In this document: one piece after another, positions 24,401-38,100 of the stretch
Position numbering within the stretch: position 1 is the first letter of the stretch
Layout of the letters: each line of letters starts with the position of its first letter
From: Medicago truncatula
Taxonomy: Eukaryota; Streptophyta; Magnoliopsida; Fabales; Fabaceae
DNA length: 64,000 nucleotides
NCBI RefSeq assembly: GCF_003473485.1
Contig: NC_053042.1
Coordinates: 40,886,762-40,950,761 of the forward strand
Reading direction: 5' to 3'
Program-made: the position numbers and the translations under genes
Notes under the pieces: model-generated
Database searches by the model: none
Told to the model about the DNA's origin: nothing
What the model saw: only the letters and a program-made list of their open reading frames with translations

Positions 24401-25218
24401 TCATGAACAGAAACAATTTCCTTAGTAAAAGAACTACTAACATTATTGTCACTAGTCTTTGTCAAAGTACAAGCATGTTGTTCAACATCTTCACCTAATG
24501 CATCAAGATAGAACAGATCTAGTCCTGGATTTAAACTCACCTTGCCTTTTGTTTTTCCTTTGGTATTGCTGCTGCAAAGAGGCATTGTTCTTTTTGGTTT
24601 CTTCTTTTTGTGATTTGTGAATTTTTTCCTGCAGAATAAGATTAAGCCAAGAGAAATAACAAATGCAGCAACTCCTACAGAAACAAAAACAGCTACTAGT
24701 ATTCTTTTGGTTCTGCCTCTATCATCATGATGAAGCTTTTTAGGTGGTTGATTCCAATGAAAGTGATGCTTTTGATGATAAGAATGAGGGTGAAAGTGCA
24801 TTACTTGAGAAGGTGTTGGAGCTGGAGCTGGAGCTTCAACTTCAGCTTCAATGTTTTGTGATGGAGAAGGTGATGGTGTGAGAAACTGATCAGAATCAGA
24901 ATCAGAATCACCATTGGATTTAGAAGGTACCCTTTTGTGGAAACTCTTTAAACCAAGTAAAGATCTAAACTTTTCAACTATAAAACCTTGTTTCTCTTCA
25001 TTCTCATCTAAACCTGAGATTTTCTGAACCTGCTTCTTTTCATTTTCTTGTTCTTTCATGTAATAGTTATCTTGTAAAGTATGAACATGGAAGCTTCCAG
25101 CTGCATTGATTAAAGCACCAACACTCAAAATGTGAGTCCTTTGTGATGATGATAAAGGAACCAAGAGTGTGATAATGATGATGAAGATCATGGTAAGAAG
25201 CTCAGAACCACAACTCAT
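21431..25218 (-). CDS. Class I formin-like protein (signal peptide, TM, FH1, FH2)
   Basis: Nucleates and caps actin filaments from the plasma membrane. Coding exons are 25218-23645, 23543-23353, 23042-22807 and 22159-21431, with GT..AG borders, in frame, giving 909 residues. Residues 1-25 look like a signal peptide ([16 protein letters not shown]). An extracellular-side region with Pro/Ala and His-rich stretches follows ([25 protein letters not shown]). One transmembrane helix covers residues 173-196, followed by a basic stop-transfer stretch ([12 protein letters not shown]). FH1 poly-proline tracts appear near residues 385 and 460 ([27 protein letters not shown]). FH2 begins [20 protein letters not shown] and carries the conserved [19 protein letters not shown]. 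The architecture matches plant class I formins; the paralogue number is not assigned. Confidence 0.94.
22195..22630. repeat. Degenerate GTGTCCGACAC-type repeat in formin intron 3
   Basis: Contains GTAACACCGACACTTC and GTGTCCGACACA at the left and TATCGGTGTCATGTC and GTGTCAGACACTG at the right. The words are related to the MITE at 25631-25794, but ends and a target duplication were not resolved. Confidence 0.35.
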
Positions 25219-25630
25219 TTTCTTTTTCTTTCTTCCAACTAAAAGTTAATGCAGCTTTCCTCTTATAAAAGCTTGTTTCCTTTTTGTTTTTTTCATAAAA
25301 AAAAATGAATATTTTTTCATTTGGTTAGTGCTGGTGAATGAAAATAAGATCTGAAACAGTACTGTCTTTAATGCTACTCCAAGCAAAGCAGGGAACCCCT
25401 GAACCTTTGGCAGTTGTAGTTGTACCAGGCCTTCTTTACTTCCCTGTTCCTACACTCTTATCTCTTCTTATCATTAATAAATTCTACCCTACAATAAGGC
25501 ACTGTTAATGCATATGCATACTAAACCTGTTTTGGAAAATCTTTCTTTCTTTACACTTTGACTTAATTCTTTTGTCTTGTATGCTTTTTTTATCATGTAT
25601 GTATTTGTCAGAAAAGTTATGCAATATAAG

Positions 25631-25794
25631 CTATGATGCACGGCCACTCCGTAGATTAGGCGTGTCCAGGTGTCACACACGATACTGATACTTGTAATTA
25701 CACTAAATTATGTAATTTTCTCAAATTATTAGCAGTATCGATGTATCAGTGTCTGTGTCATGTCCGATGTTCGTGTTGTATCCGTGCTTCATAG
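25631..25794. mobile_element. Small MITE (164 bp) with perfect 8-bp TSD
   Basis: Inverted ends CTATGATGCACGG and CCGTGCTTCATAG are flanked by the identical AATATAAG at 25623-25630 and 25795-25802. The body has repeated GTGTC / GACAC words. The 8-bp duplication points to hAT. It lies in the formin 5' flank. Confidence 0.8.
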
Positions 25795-25802
25795 AATATA
25801 AG

Positions 25803-28494
25803 TATATTATTATAACACTCTACCAACATGCACCTTGTTGCTTTTTAGCATTATAATTTGATTGATGATGATTCAAAAGGTTTAGTATCTGGGAATTGAG
25901 ACATGATCTTTGATGTTGGATGGATCATAAAACTTTTTAGTAGTTAAAAGTTATTTAATCAAAAAATTGTAAATGTGGACTGCTGTGGGGTCATGTTTTG
26001 TTGGACTTGCCTAACACCATATACGGGTGATTCTATAAGATTTCTCCAACCTCTTATTTATAAATCAACATCAATGGTTCGTAAGGTGGGGACAAATTTC
26101 CCCTCACCATAGAGAAAACAAAATATGTTCTAAATTGATGCATTTAATGGTTTAGATTTATTGCAAAGTATGTTGTAAAATTTAAGAAAAATGTATGTAA
26201 GGTTTAGTTGACAATAAAAAGTGTTAATGTTTAGATTCACCTAATTAAATATGCCAAATCTACTAGGAAACTTTTCTTCAACATTTCACGTGAAGACATA
26301 TATGTAATGCTAAAAGCAAGATGTGATTGTTTGTTTAATAATGAGGGGCCAAAAAGAGTATTTGTCTTATTTTTAATTGATTGCTCACTCTCAAGTGTGT
26401 TAATTTGGTATTCTTATATGGTTTAAAATAAGTTATTTCCCATTCACATGTTAGTTGTAAGGGATTTTTTAAAAGAAAATTGGATTAGAATCATTAGCCA
26501 CTTGAGTAGCTCATAAGAACTAACTAGAGAGAGAGAGAAGGAAAGAGTGAGGAGTAGAAGTGGAATTTAGAGTCAAATTAACAATAGCATGCACATATAC
26601 TCAAGTTTTGCCATCTGCTAGCAAAACCTGCTGTGTGTCGCATTCCCAATTAATTTGTGCTGTTATGGTATTCGAGAAAGCAAATCAAATGTCCCTCGGT
26701 CCAAGGCAATGCAATTATTTACCATATAGTAGTATATTTTAAAGAGTGATAAAAAATAAAAATAAAAAGTATTCTTCTTACCATATATGTTAGCTTATTT
26801 TATTACGATAATATTGTCCCAATCTTTTGTAAGAGCATGGGTATTTCTGGTTTTGTATTTAATCTGATATGTGGATTGTTAAGGGTGTGTTTGTACTTCA
26901 AAAAAAAGGTGCCCTACTACTTTAGCATTACACCAGGCATCATAAATTTTAAATAAAATTTAAGATCACAGTTGTAATAATCAGAATTTGTTGAGTTAAT
27001 TGATAATGTAGAAGAGGATATAAAGTTGGCCTTATGGTTGGAATTTGGAATGCTAAGTTAAAGAGTTGGTGATACGGAGATTGAGGATTAATTTGATCTC
27101 CACTCTCAATAAAATATTAACAATACTAATATGGTCTTTAAGGAACAAGTTAATAAATTTAAGAATATGGTCTTTTGCAATCCCTCAAAAAAAATAAAAA
27201 TTAAGAATATGGTCATTTTGCATAATTGTGATCATAAAGGCAAAAAATCTTGACATCCTTCCTGGACATAATCACAAAAAATATTATTTGGTACCTTGAA
27301 GTTATGTTTCTTACTAGGTATATTTATTTTAAAATAGTCAAATATAAAAGAATGATATGAAATTAAGTGATTGAATGATTGATATGTATCTAATTCGACA
27401 TGATGGGATCTAAGATCTACGGTCCGATGATTGTTGCGGAGGCGTTGAAGTGGTTAAACTTTGAACAACAACTCATTCTCTTGCGAAGGGGAATGGTATA
27501 CATGCAAACACTCCAACTAAGTATAAAATGCGTCAAATATATACAAGATTTTTATGGTAGAAAAGTGTGCACCTGGATGGAGTCTATTGGATTAAGGTTT
27601 TTGGTCTTTCTAACTCTAATCCGAACAATTGTCCAGGGACACATGTGCAGAGATTAAAGATGGTTTGGAAGGATCCAATCCTCTGAAAAAATGGATCTTA
27701 ACCTGGTCAGAAACAACAATATTCAACAAAACTTTTAGATACTTAAAGAGTATTCATCTAATCACAATTGTGGATATATTTTTTAAAATCTCATGTGGAT
27801 GGGACCATTCTATTAGCATGTGATGAACCTTTAGATATAAGTAAAACAAACTCTTAAACTTGAGGGCTGAATAAAGTTTGGAAGTTGAAATAACATTGCA
27901 ACAACATCTTTGATCAAATATTACAATCCTTGTGTTAATTTTTAAGTGAAGAAAAAAGGGAAAACTTCACTAGAAAAGGAACGAGGGCCCATGACGTGTT
28001 GAAGCTTCAAATGATATATAATTGAGGTCCGACATTAACAAAGAATATTGCAAGTGTTGACAGAGTATATGGGACAAGAAGCAAAGGGGTGAAGAGAAAA
28101 AATAGTGAGAATCCTATGCAAAATATACATTGTCTGTCGGAAATACTTTTATACCCAAAAATTTTAATATGCTTCATGGTTTTTTCTACATTCCCCTTGA
28201 TGAATTGGAAATAATTAACCTTTTTTAAAAAAAAAAAAAAAATCTCTTTTTCTTCATTTTTATTTATCATTGGGGTAAACTACATCGAAGGGTAACGTAA
28301 GTCTCACCTTATCTTTAAGTTCGTAAATTGAAACATGATTGTTTTGTTTCCGTTCTTTTCTTATGAAAATTTATTTTTAACATCAAAATTATGATATATA
28401 ATTTAAAAATCATTTTTTAATTATGACTGTTTCATCCCAACAAATATTGAGGCTTAAAACGACTCTAAGAGTGATGTCTTTTTACAATTAATAT
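25803..28494. other. Long intergenic stretch
   Basis: AT-rich sequence. A (GA)n run is at 26529-26540. A weak gene-like patch at 27400-27800 has no coherent coding frame. Nothing else is recognised. Confidence 0.4.
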
Positions 28495-29530
28495 TTTATG
28501 TAAATTTTATTGTTGGTATTTTTTGAGTTGCAAGATTGTTTATTAAATTGTAATAATTGATTTTATTTAACATTCTATTTTTTATAGATAATAAAGCCAG
28601 CTCATTTAATCTTTGTTTAAAAATTATCTATCTTACATAAGATTTTATTAATTGTAATTTAAAAAAATTAAGTTCTGCAGAAACAACACTTATCTAAATT
28701 GTTAACATTATCCTATGAGAAAGAAAAGCATTTGGAAAATAATCAATTCTTTTTACATAATTAAGTATGTTAATTGTTGTAAAAGTTTTTAACTGTATAA
28801 TTTATTTTAAAATGTTCAGTTCAGTAAATAAATATAATCCATCAATTTTTGAGTTTTTGTTATGTCTTAATGAACGTTCAATATTAAGACAAGAATATTT
28901 TAACTTTTCATTAACTAATGACTTTAATTTCTCAATGCTAAATAAAAATAAAAATAATACTGTTATACAATTAAAATTATTCAAAGCTATTTTGAAAATA
29001 GATAATTGTTTTATCTATTATGTATAAGAAATAATCAATTTAAAATGATTCTTCAAAAGATCAAATTGTTTCTTTTTAAGAATCATTTGTTTTTCACGAA
29101 ATTTGGGTTTCATATCCATTTCAAAAGCAATATATTTATTAGAAACTAGAGCATTTTCAAAAAAATCCCTATATTTTTCAAAAGAAAATGTAACTAGACC
29201 ATTCAATTGTTTTGCATCATCGATGCAATATCCTTAGATTGAATGTTTTACTAACTAAACTTAAACTTACTGCGAACAATATCTCATACCAAATAGTCAT
29301 TAACATTGTCAAAGGTTTTTCCAAATCAAGCTTGAAACTTGAAAGCAACATCACCCTTCTTCTTAGACTTCTATATACCGTGAACAATTTCTTGTAAATA
29401 ATAACATTGTCAGAGGTGTACCGTTGATTCAAAATAGTTTCTCCACAACAAATGAATTGAACGAACAATCTAGGATACGAGTTAAATCCGTAAAAGGAGT
29501 TCTTAATTGACGGTTTTACGTGTAACATGC
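28495..29530 (-). pseudogene. Decayed hAT transposase (TTF/zf-MYM-type with C-terminal dimerisation domain)
   Basis: Minus-strand frames match the C-terminal half of plant TTF-type hAT transposases. In order they read IWYEILFAVSLSLVSKTF, then DDAKQLNGLVTF..EKYRDFFENAL, then EMDMKPKFREKQMILKKKQF, then EKLKSLVNEKL..LNIERSL. The hAT dimerisation segment follows (AELNFFKLQLIKSYVR, then RLNELALLSIKNRMLNKI) and ends NLINNLATQK. Frame changes and an in-frame stop just before the dimerisation segment make it non-functional. The N-terminal zinc finger and most of the catalytic region are missing. Confidence 0.75.
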
Positions 29531-29535
29531 TTTAA

Positions 29536-29675
29536 GTTATAGATCATAGAAACATGCGGGATTTTTTAATATGTAAGGAGGGAAAAGATACAATGCACAA
29601 AGGTTTACAATGCATCGATCATAGAAACATGAGGGATTTTTTAATATTGTATCGATGATGCAAAAACAATTGAAA
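29536..29675. repeat. Inverted copy of hAT coding sequence with a short direct repeat
   Basis: 29643-29672 is the reverse complement, with few changes, of 29204-29232 inside the hAT relic (core GCATCATCGATRCAATA). Just before it, the word TCATAGAAACATG.GGGATTT occurs at about 29544 and 29621, a 77-bp direct duplication. This is a local rearrangement of the transposase relic. Confidence 0.65.
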
Positions 29676-29974
29676 TAACTAACTATTACAATGCATGTAC
29701 ATCAAGTGTCCTCTAAATTCCGAGAGACTTTTTTTTTTATAACTTCATTGATGTATAATTTCTCTTGTGTAACTTTTCTTTTGAATTTGAATCCTTGGCG
29801 CCTACGGATTGGGTAACTGTTGCTCTTGAAACTTCTTGAGCAATCTTTAAGTGACAGTTTTCGGAGGTTACATCATTTTAACCTTTAGAAATAACAGTTA
29901 TCTTCAACAATTTATTGTAGCTTCCTTGATACGTTTGATTCCAAATCATTTCTCCATTCGAAGTATGTTTCGCT

Positions 29975-30470
29975 TGAAACATAAATTTGATTTTTTAGTG
30001 TAACATGTACCCTTACAATAATGATAGGGACCAATAATGGAGTCAATGAGAGGACGAAGGCAGTTAACAAGGACTTTGGTAATAATTTTGTAGACTAAGT
30101 TGCAAGTGCCTATGGGAAGGTCAACTTTAGAGATGAGAGCAACAATAGTTTCAAAGATAATGGGGTTGAATTAACTAGTGGTGAAGGAGCTATGGACAAG
30201 GTTGAAGTAACCAGTGAGGTCTACTATGTGTCAATATTGCTTAAAGAAGATACATTGAAAACCATCAAGACCAGGAGCTTTGAAAGGTTTTATGAGTTAA
30301 AGGTTAAAATAACTTCTTCTTCGTTGACCAATTTAGTGAGGGAGGGAGGCCAGTTAGACCAAAACGGAGATGTGTGGTCGTAGGTAAATGTATTATTTCA
30401 TGGTTGGGGTGGCTACGAAAGAGGTTCATGAAATAACTTTGACTTCATGTTAGACTAGAATTGTCGGAAG
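29975..30470 (-). pseudogene. LINE reverse transcriptase fragment
   Basis: Minus-strand conceptual reading gives FKAPGLDGFQCIFFKQYW, then FNPIIFETIVALISKVDLPI, then NLVYKIITKVLVNCLRPLID and IIGPYH. These match the finger and palm start of plant LINE reverse transcriptases (the KAPGPDG and VYKIITKVL regions). Stops and frame changes break it. It ends before the YADD catalytic box, so it is a fragment. Confidence 0.8.
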
Positions 30471-32146
30471 TCCATAGACCATCTGAAAGCCTAATTATGA
30501 GAATCTTGTTTCTTTGGCGCCTAATAATTGTTTGGGTGTGGAAAAAGAAACCTTTTTTATTATTATCAAAGGGTCCTTCATGTTACTTCATCCATCTTAC
30601 AATAATTGTCACAATTACTTGTTTTACATGCATTAAAAAAATACAATAAATGAAACTAAGAGGATAATAATTTTAACAAATTAACAATATCAAGTATTAT
30701 TAGTGTATTCAACTATATAACTAAAACTATAGATGTATTGTGAAAGATGTTGACACAAAAAATATGCACACTGTAGAGACTATAGTTGAAAAAAACATTT
30801 AATATTAATTACATTATAAATTGGAAGTAACTTTAGTTTAAAATATTAGCTTCTATGAGTTTGGTAACATTTTCACAACAATCAGACATTTTTACACATA
30901 CTATATGATCAGGGGGAAGCTACTATATATTAGTTTCTCATTTAATGATGAATGGTGGTGACTAATGAGGTGTATGTATCAGATTGGATTAATGAGGATT
31001 GAATTTAGACCAATGAGAGAGAAGTGGGCCTAAAAATGACAAAATGTTGGGTTTAACTAAGTGTGAATGAGAATGTGAGGAGGGATACTAGTAAAATATG
31101 GGGTGATATTAATATCAATTTGGTTCATCAAATCGTTGGTTCTCAAAATAAAGAATCGAGAATCAAACTAAACCAAATCAGTTTATGGCGGATCGGTTTT
31201 GATTGAAACCAGAGAAGATCAGATAATATTTTTGTTTGATTTGAATATTTGTTTTGGTCTGAACCGTTTACACCCATAATATCCGATGGCAATTTTGTAA
31301 TAAATTTTGACAATGTAGGAATTATTTATAGAAATTGAATATGTTAAATGTGATAAATTGTCTTTTACATTATACCTGAGAGGAGCATGTAATATATAGA
31401 AAAAGAAATTGGCTGAAAGACATATCTTTGACTTTTGTTTAATCTAAAACACAGTAGTATCTTATAAGTGCAAGTGCTCTAGAAAAAGAGAGAAGCAATG
31501 ATTAAGTCTCTTTCAAATCCGTGGCCTATCCAATACATACAAGTAGTGAGGGTTTACCTTCACACTCGAAAGTAGAGTTTGTTTTCTTTTTCCTCTTTGT
31601 TTCCAGTGATAATGAAAGGCAAATAATGCAACTTCTCAGAAAACATAATGTGAAATTCTTTTCTAACAGTGTCGTCATTTGAATTTTTGAAAAGTGAAAA
31701 AAACCTTTGAAACCTAACCACTCACCAAGTCACCGTCCGTCTTCGTCAACTAACGTGTACAAAACCAGAACAACAATATCCACATGCGCCCCTTGATTCA
31801 CCTCTCACATTATTTGACTCTTAATTATATAAAAATCACCTCTCAATTCAATTCTCTCATATCATTTCATCTTTCAACCTACAGCCAAAAAGAAAATAAA
31901 ACTTTCAACCTTAATTATTACCTATTCACCCACGTCTCTCTTTTTATATATACATAATATATGTAATCACTTATCCAATCTCCAATTTCTGTGAATAAAC
32001 ACAAAAACCCACATACATCTAGTATATAAATAATTTGATTATACAATATCCGATTTCCCCATACAATTTCTATCATAGTATACGTACGTAGTTCGAAAGT
32101 AGTAATTGGCTTGGAATTGTGAAGAAAAGTAAAACAATAATTAGGA
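30471..32146. other. Intergenic and RBOH 5' flank
   Basis: AT-rich sequence. A TATATATA word near 31945-31952 could serve as the RBOH TATA box, about 200 bp before the ATG. Nothing else is recognised. Confidence 0.4.
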
Positions 32147-35100
32147 ATGGAAATTGATCAAGAGAACAAACATGAATCATGGTCGGAGCCAGAGAGCACC
32201 GGAAGCCGAAGCTCAGGGGTGGGCCTCAGTGGGCCTTTAGCATCCAAAAAACAACGAAACCGAAGCAAGAACAAAAGTGCAAGCTTCAAGGACGATGGTG
32301 AAATGGTGGAGATAACATTGAACGTACGTGATGACTCCGTTTCCGTTCAGAATATTCGCGGTGGAGACACTGAAACGGCGTTTCTGGCAAGCCAGCTTGA
32401 GAAGCGTCCATCGTCGCTTTCGGCTAAACTGAGACAGGTGTCTCAGGAGCTGAAGCGCATGACGTCTTTTAAGGCGTTTGATAAGGTTGATAGGTCAAAA
32501 TCTGGTGCTGCTCGTGCTCTACAAGGTCTTAAGTTTATGACAAAAAACGTTGGAAGTGAAGGTTGGTCCCAAGTTGAGAAGCGTTTTGATGAGTTGGCTG
32601 TGGAGGGAAAATTGCCCAAGACTCGATTTAGCCAGTGCATAGGTATGTCCATGTTATGGTCTATACTTCCTTTTCATCATTTACTTTTGTTTGCGTAAAA
32701 ATGGAAGTTCAATCGACATAATGGTCATTCAATAAAAGACATATGTTTGGTCTATTAGGATCACTCATTTATAATGGAAACCTCAATAAAACCTCGAACA
32801 TGAAAAAGAAAAGAAAAAAAATGGGGACTAACCATAAATAACATTGCTATAATGGAATGAGTCACACACACAGTATATTCCGTTGTTTCTTAACAAAACT
32901 AGAGTGATGTGAAGAGGTTTTTTGAACATAGCGTAAAACTAGTTTTTCTATGACCAGCAATTAATCAATCAACGGGGTGATTGTGTATATGTTACTATTG
33001 TAGAGAAATTGAGACATGCATTATATGTGTAAATAATTTCAAGATAACAACTTACTTCCATCAGATAGTCTAAGATATAAATTCTATGATATGTGTAAAT
33101 TGATTGGATGCAATAAAAAAATTCAGAATTTTACGGCTATTTTAAAATCACAATTACAAAATACTAGTTAGGATCTTCTCCATTAGTTTCAAAAAATATA
33201 TAAAATAATTAATGACAGTAAGACTCACTCAGTTGTATAATCTATTATCTATTTTTCTTTGAATTGCGTCCTCCATTTATCTTTGAGTGATGGAGAGGAT
33301 TTTTTACTCACAAAATAAATTTACTAAGTAATATTATGAGTTTCGATCAAAGATTGTTGTAAAACTAATAATGCATCTCAATTAAAGTCTATTATGCATG
33401 CGTGTCTTGGTCTTGCTTTAATTAATTTTATCATTACTAGTATGATCTATACACTACAATAAATTCGGGATTTACTCTTTAAAAAAACATATAAGGAATT
33501 TAGTAACATTTAAAAAGTGTTACAAAGTCAAGAAAAATGTTACTATTTAGACATGTTTCAAATAACTGTTAAATAGTAACATTTTATCCATGTTATCGGG
33601 TAAACGTTAGGGAAAATCATATGTGTAGTAGTGATAACTAAAAATTATTGCATAAACTAGCATAGAAACAATTTACTAGACAAAACTTCCATTTTAGGTT
33701 TCTTAACATGTACCCTTGACATTTCTTTAATTAAAATTATAAATTTGTTTAGTGAAAAAATGTAAATTATAATAGAATGTATTTTAAGATACTCTTGCTG
33801 AAACTAATATTATTTTTTAATTTGGGGTGGAAATGACAATGATTAGGAATGAACGAGTCAAAGGAGTTTGCTGGTGAGTTATTTGATGCCTTAGCACGTC
33901 GTCGAGGTATAGTAGCTGCTTCCATAACAAAGGAAGAGTTGCGAGAATTTTGGGACCAAATTACTGATCAAAGCTTTGATTCAAGGCTTCAGACCTTTTT
34001 TGGCATGTAAGAAGACTTCATAATTTCATTTCCATTTTTACGAAATTTCTGTTTCAACAGGAAATTAATTGTTGTGTCTGTCCAAGGTAACTCATTGTCC
34101 CTTAAGTGTAGCTCAATGGGTAGCTACGGGGAACATTATGTGCATGGGTTGGGTTACGAACTTCAGAATTTCCACTTCTTTGCACATAATGTGTGAATTT
34201 AACCATTAGATTACTTAAAAAAAAAAAAAACTTATCAACTATGAGGATATGTACACGAGAAATGTCAATTTAAGTTGTCAGCAAGATAGAGACGGCCAAA
34301 CGGATTTTATTGGGTTCAAAATTGAAATGTGTTCTCAGTATTTGGACTAAATTGTCCAAGTAGAGTGCTCAGTTTTCTAATCATTCTAGAAAGTTGTTAT
34401 AGATTTGCGTGATCTTCACTTAAAATATTTCGCAATCGTTTTGAAATAGATAAACCGCACTCAGTTGCATAATTCAACCTTGTTTACTAAATTCCAAACA
34501 GTAATATTAATTGATTGATGAGCATGTTAAGTTACAACTTACAAGGATTTTTCTATTACAGATTAAATGCACACTATTCATAAATGTAGAATGTGTATGA
34601 ATAATTAATATTCGTAAAATTATTATGAGATTTATATGAATGGAAATGATATTATTATTATTATTATTGGGTCGTGCTAACCAGTACTCCTGTTACCGTG
34701 GTTATATGGGATCATGCTGGTGTCTTTATAGTATTAGTTAAGAATGTAAAACATAGAAATTTTTAATTGATACCAACAAAAAAAAAAAATATTTTTAAAT
34801 AGTTGAATATACAACTTTTCATCACTTTGCAACACAATATTTCTATTTCAGTGTTTTTAACAAATGCGTAACACTCTTTAGCATTTCCTTTATTAAAATT
34901 TACATTATTTTATTAGATGTTCAGATCATTTAGTTTGAACTATGATATTTAGACACACAAAAGCTAATACCTAATGTTACATATTGTATACAATTAACAT
35001 TGAAAGTGTTGATGGTGGACCTAGAGAGAAAGAAAGAATTATATAAAATGCAAAACCGTATAAAAATAAAGTGTGTTTTAATAATATTTTTTTAGTTCCA

Positions 35101-38100
35101 TAGAAAATTATCTCTGTTGCTGAATATTGGATTTTGACATGTAATATTGGAATATTCTTTATGGTTGGATTATTTATTCATACATACACTTCAGCGTACC
35201 CTTGAACAAAGTTTATTATATGGGCTAGTTATATGGAACACAAATAACATTGCATCATGCACATCTTATCTTCTATTATTAGATCAATAAACCTCACTAT
35301 TATGATGAGTTTTATTATTAAAAAAAAAAAAAAAAAACTGTGCATTGTGCAAAATTACCTTATTTATACACATTAGACAAAGTCTATTGTAGCAGTTAAA
35401 AATTAAAGCAAACAAAAACAAGAAGGGTGTCGTATATATGCATGGGATCAACTAATTGTAAATAATGGTTGGTTATGGTTAGGTTGTTGACTATAGAAAA
35501 ATATACTAGTACTTAGAGTTAGCATGATTTGAATAAAAGAATAATTTATTTTCGTGCCTAATGTAGCAAAACTGTACTACTTTTTAACTACTTTTTTTTG
35601 TGATCTATACTTTGTAACTTGGTGATTCATATATTTCACTCATGCCACGATGCCAGGGTGGACAAGAATGCTGATGGACGAATTACTGAAGAAGAAGTAA
35701 AAGAGGTGAGAATTTATTATTATAATTATTCTTTTTTGTTAATTTTATTGTTACTACTTATTACTAAGTGAGTGTCCAATTGGCCATTAGACAAAATTAT
35801 TATTAAAATTTCTAATATGTTATATAGTTATTTACAAGACACATGTGGAGGTGTGAACGTTGTAGTATGCTTCATGTATTTCAGATTATTGCTTTAAGTG
35901 CTTCGGCCAATAAGCTATCAAAGTTACAAGAACGAGCAGAGGAATATGCTGCCCTTATCATGGAGGAGCTAGACCCAAACAACCTTGGATATATTGAGGT
36001 TTGTAAATTCTTTAAATTAATAATTAAATTAAGTTGATCAGCTAGAAAATGGAGCTCATTAGTGAGAAATGGCCTCATCAAAATTGAGCCAGTAAATTAT
36101 ATTTTAATTTGTTTTCTTAAATTAAATATACACATATATATAATTCTTCATTAAATTTTTTATCTCATTTTCTGCAGCTGTATAACTTGGAAATGCTTCT
36201 TTTGCAAGCACCAGCACAATCAGCTCACATAACTACAGATAGTAGGGTATTGAGCCAGATGTTGAGCCAGAAGTTAGTCCCTACTAAAGAGCGCAACCCT
36301 ATTAAACGGGCTTTTAGAGAACTAGCTTATTTTATGGAGGATAATTGGAAACGTATTTGGATCATAGCTCTATGGCTTTCAATTTGTGCAGCACTTTTCA
36401 CTTGGAAGTTCATCCAGTACAAACGTCGTGCCGTTTTCCATGTCATGGGCTATTGTGTCACCACGGCTAAGGGCGGTGCCGAGACGCTCAAGTTTAACAT
36501 GGCCTTGATCTTGTTGCCTGTATGTAGAAACACCATCACTTGGCTTAGGAGTAGGACCAGGCTTGGAATGGTGGTTCCATTTGATGACAATATCAACTTT
36601 CACAAGGTATATTAGATTTTGGATTAATCATATAGTATATTACTTCTATTTTTCTTTGACTCTACAAACAAAATTAGTAACTCTTTTTTTTCCTCTTGCT
36701 ATTATTTAGGTGATAGCTTTTGGCATTGCAATTGGGGTTGGATTACATGCAATTTCACATTTAACTTGTGACTTCCCAAGATTATTACACGCCACAGATG
36801 AAGAATATGAACCCATGAAACAATTTTTTGGAGATGAAAGACCTAATAATTATTGGTGGTTCGTTAAAGGAACCGAGGGTTGGACCGGTGTGGTCATGGT
36901 TGTGCTTATGGCTATAGCTTTCATTTTAGCACAACCTTGGTTTCGTCGTAATAGGCTAAACCTTCCAAAACCCCTCAAGAAACTCACTGGTTTCAATGCA
37001 TTTTGGTATTCACATCACCTTTTTGTCATTGTTTACGTGCTATTTATCATTCATGGATACTTCCTTTACCTTAGCAAGAAATGGTATAAGAAAACGGTAC
37101 GTGCTCTTACTCAAACTAATGTGTTTTCCGTTCCATTTTATTTGTTTTTTCATCTTGTTGATTATTTGGTGAATTTTTTGTTACAAAATTATGTGACATA
37201 TATAGACATGGATGTATCTTGCGGTTCCAATGATACTATACGGATGCGAAAGACTACTTCGTGCATTTAGATCTGGCTACAAATCTGTGAGGATACTAAA
37301 GGTACATTTTTAAGAATTTCATTTCACTCCCTTCATCTTCAATTTTGTAATTAATTTAATGGTATTGTAAATGATCTTATAATGTTATTCAATGAAAAAA
37401 TTCCAGGTTGCAGTGTACCCGGGAAATGTACTAGCATTGCATGCATCTAAACCACAAGGGTTTAAGTACACTAGTGGACAGTATATTTATGTTAATTGTT
37501 CAGATATCTCCCCATTTGAATGGTATGTGCCTAATTAAAGTTCCAAATTCTTATTCTTATACTGTTGTATCTATTCATACAATTACAGTGACCAGTTGAT
37601 TTTATAGAGTATTACTTGATTTTACTTGCAATTTGTCTACAGGCATCCCTTTTCTATTACATCAGCTCCTGGAGATGACTATATAAGTGTTCACATTCGA
37701 ACTTTGGGCGATTGGACGTCACAACTGAAGGGTATTTTCGCCAAGGTAAATAAATACTCGTGCACAAGAGAAAGAGTTATGTTATTTTAATTTGGACTTC
37801 AAAGTTGTATATTTATTTGATATTGTTCATGATCATGGCATTAGTTACATTCATCGTCGTGATTTACGCAGGCATGTCAACCAGCAAATGATGACCAAAG
37901 TGGTCTTCTAAGAGCTGATATGTTACCAGGCAAATCAAGCCTACCAAGGTATAGTTAAACCTTTTTAATGATCTGACCATTATGATTGATTCAAGGTGTA
38001 AAAAATATTTACACCAACGGTGTATGTGAATTATTTTTCTATGAAATTGATAGGATAGCTTTCTTCTTCATCATAGTGAAACTCAATTTTAAATAAAATG

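Noticed and set aside
27400-27660. 85-codon frame as a gene
   Set aside because: No domain, AT-rich, uneven composition, and lying in a long repeat-rich intergenic region.
29204-29672. The inverted pair GCATCATCGAT.. as terminal inverted repeats of a 470-bp MITE
   Set aside because: The left arm is part of the hAT transposase coding sequence and continues in frame on both sides, so this is an inverted piece of the relic and not an element end.
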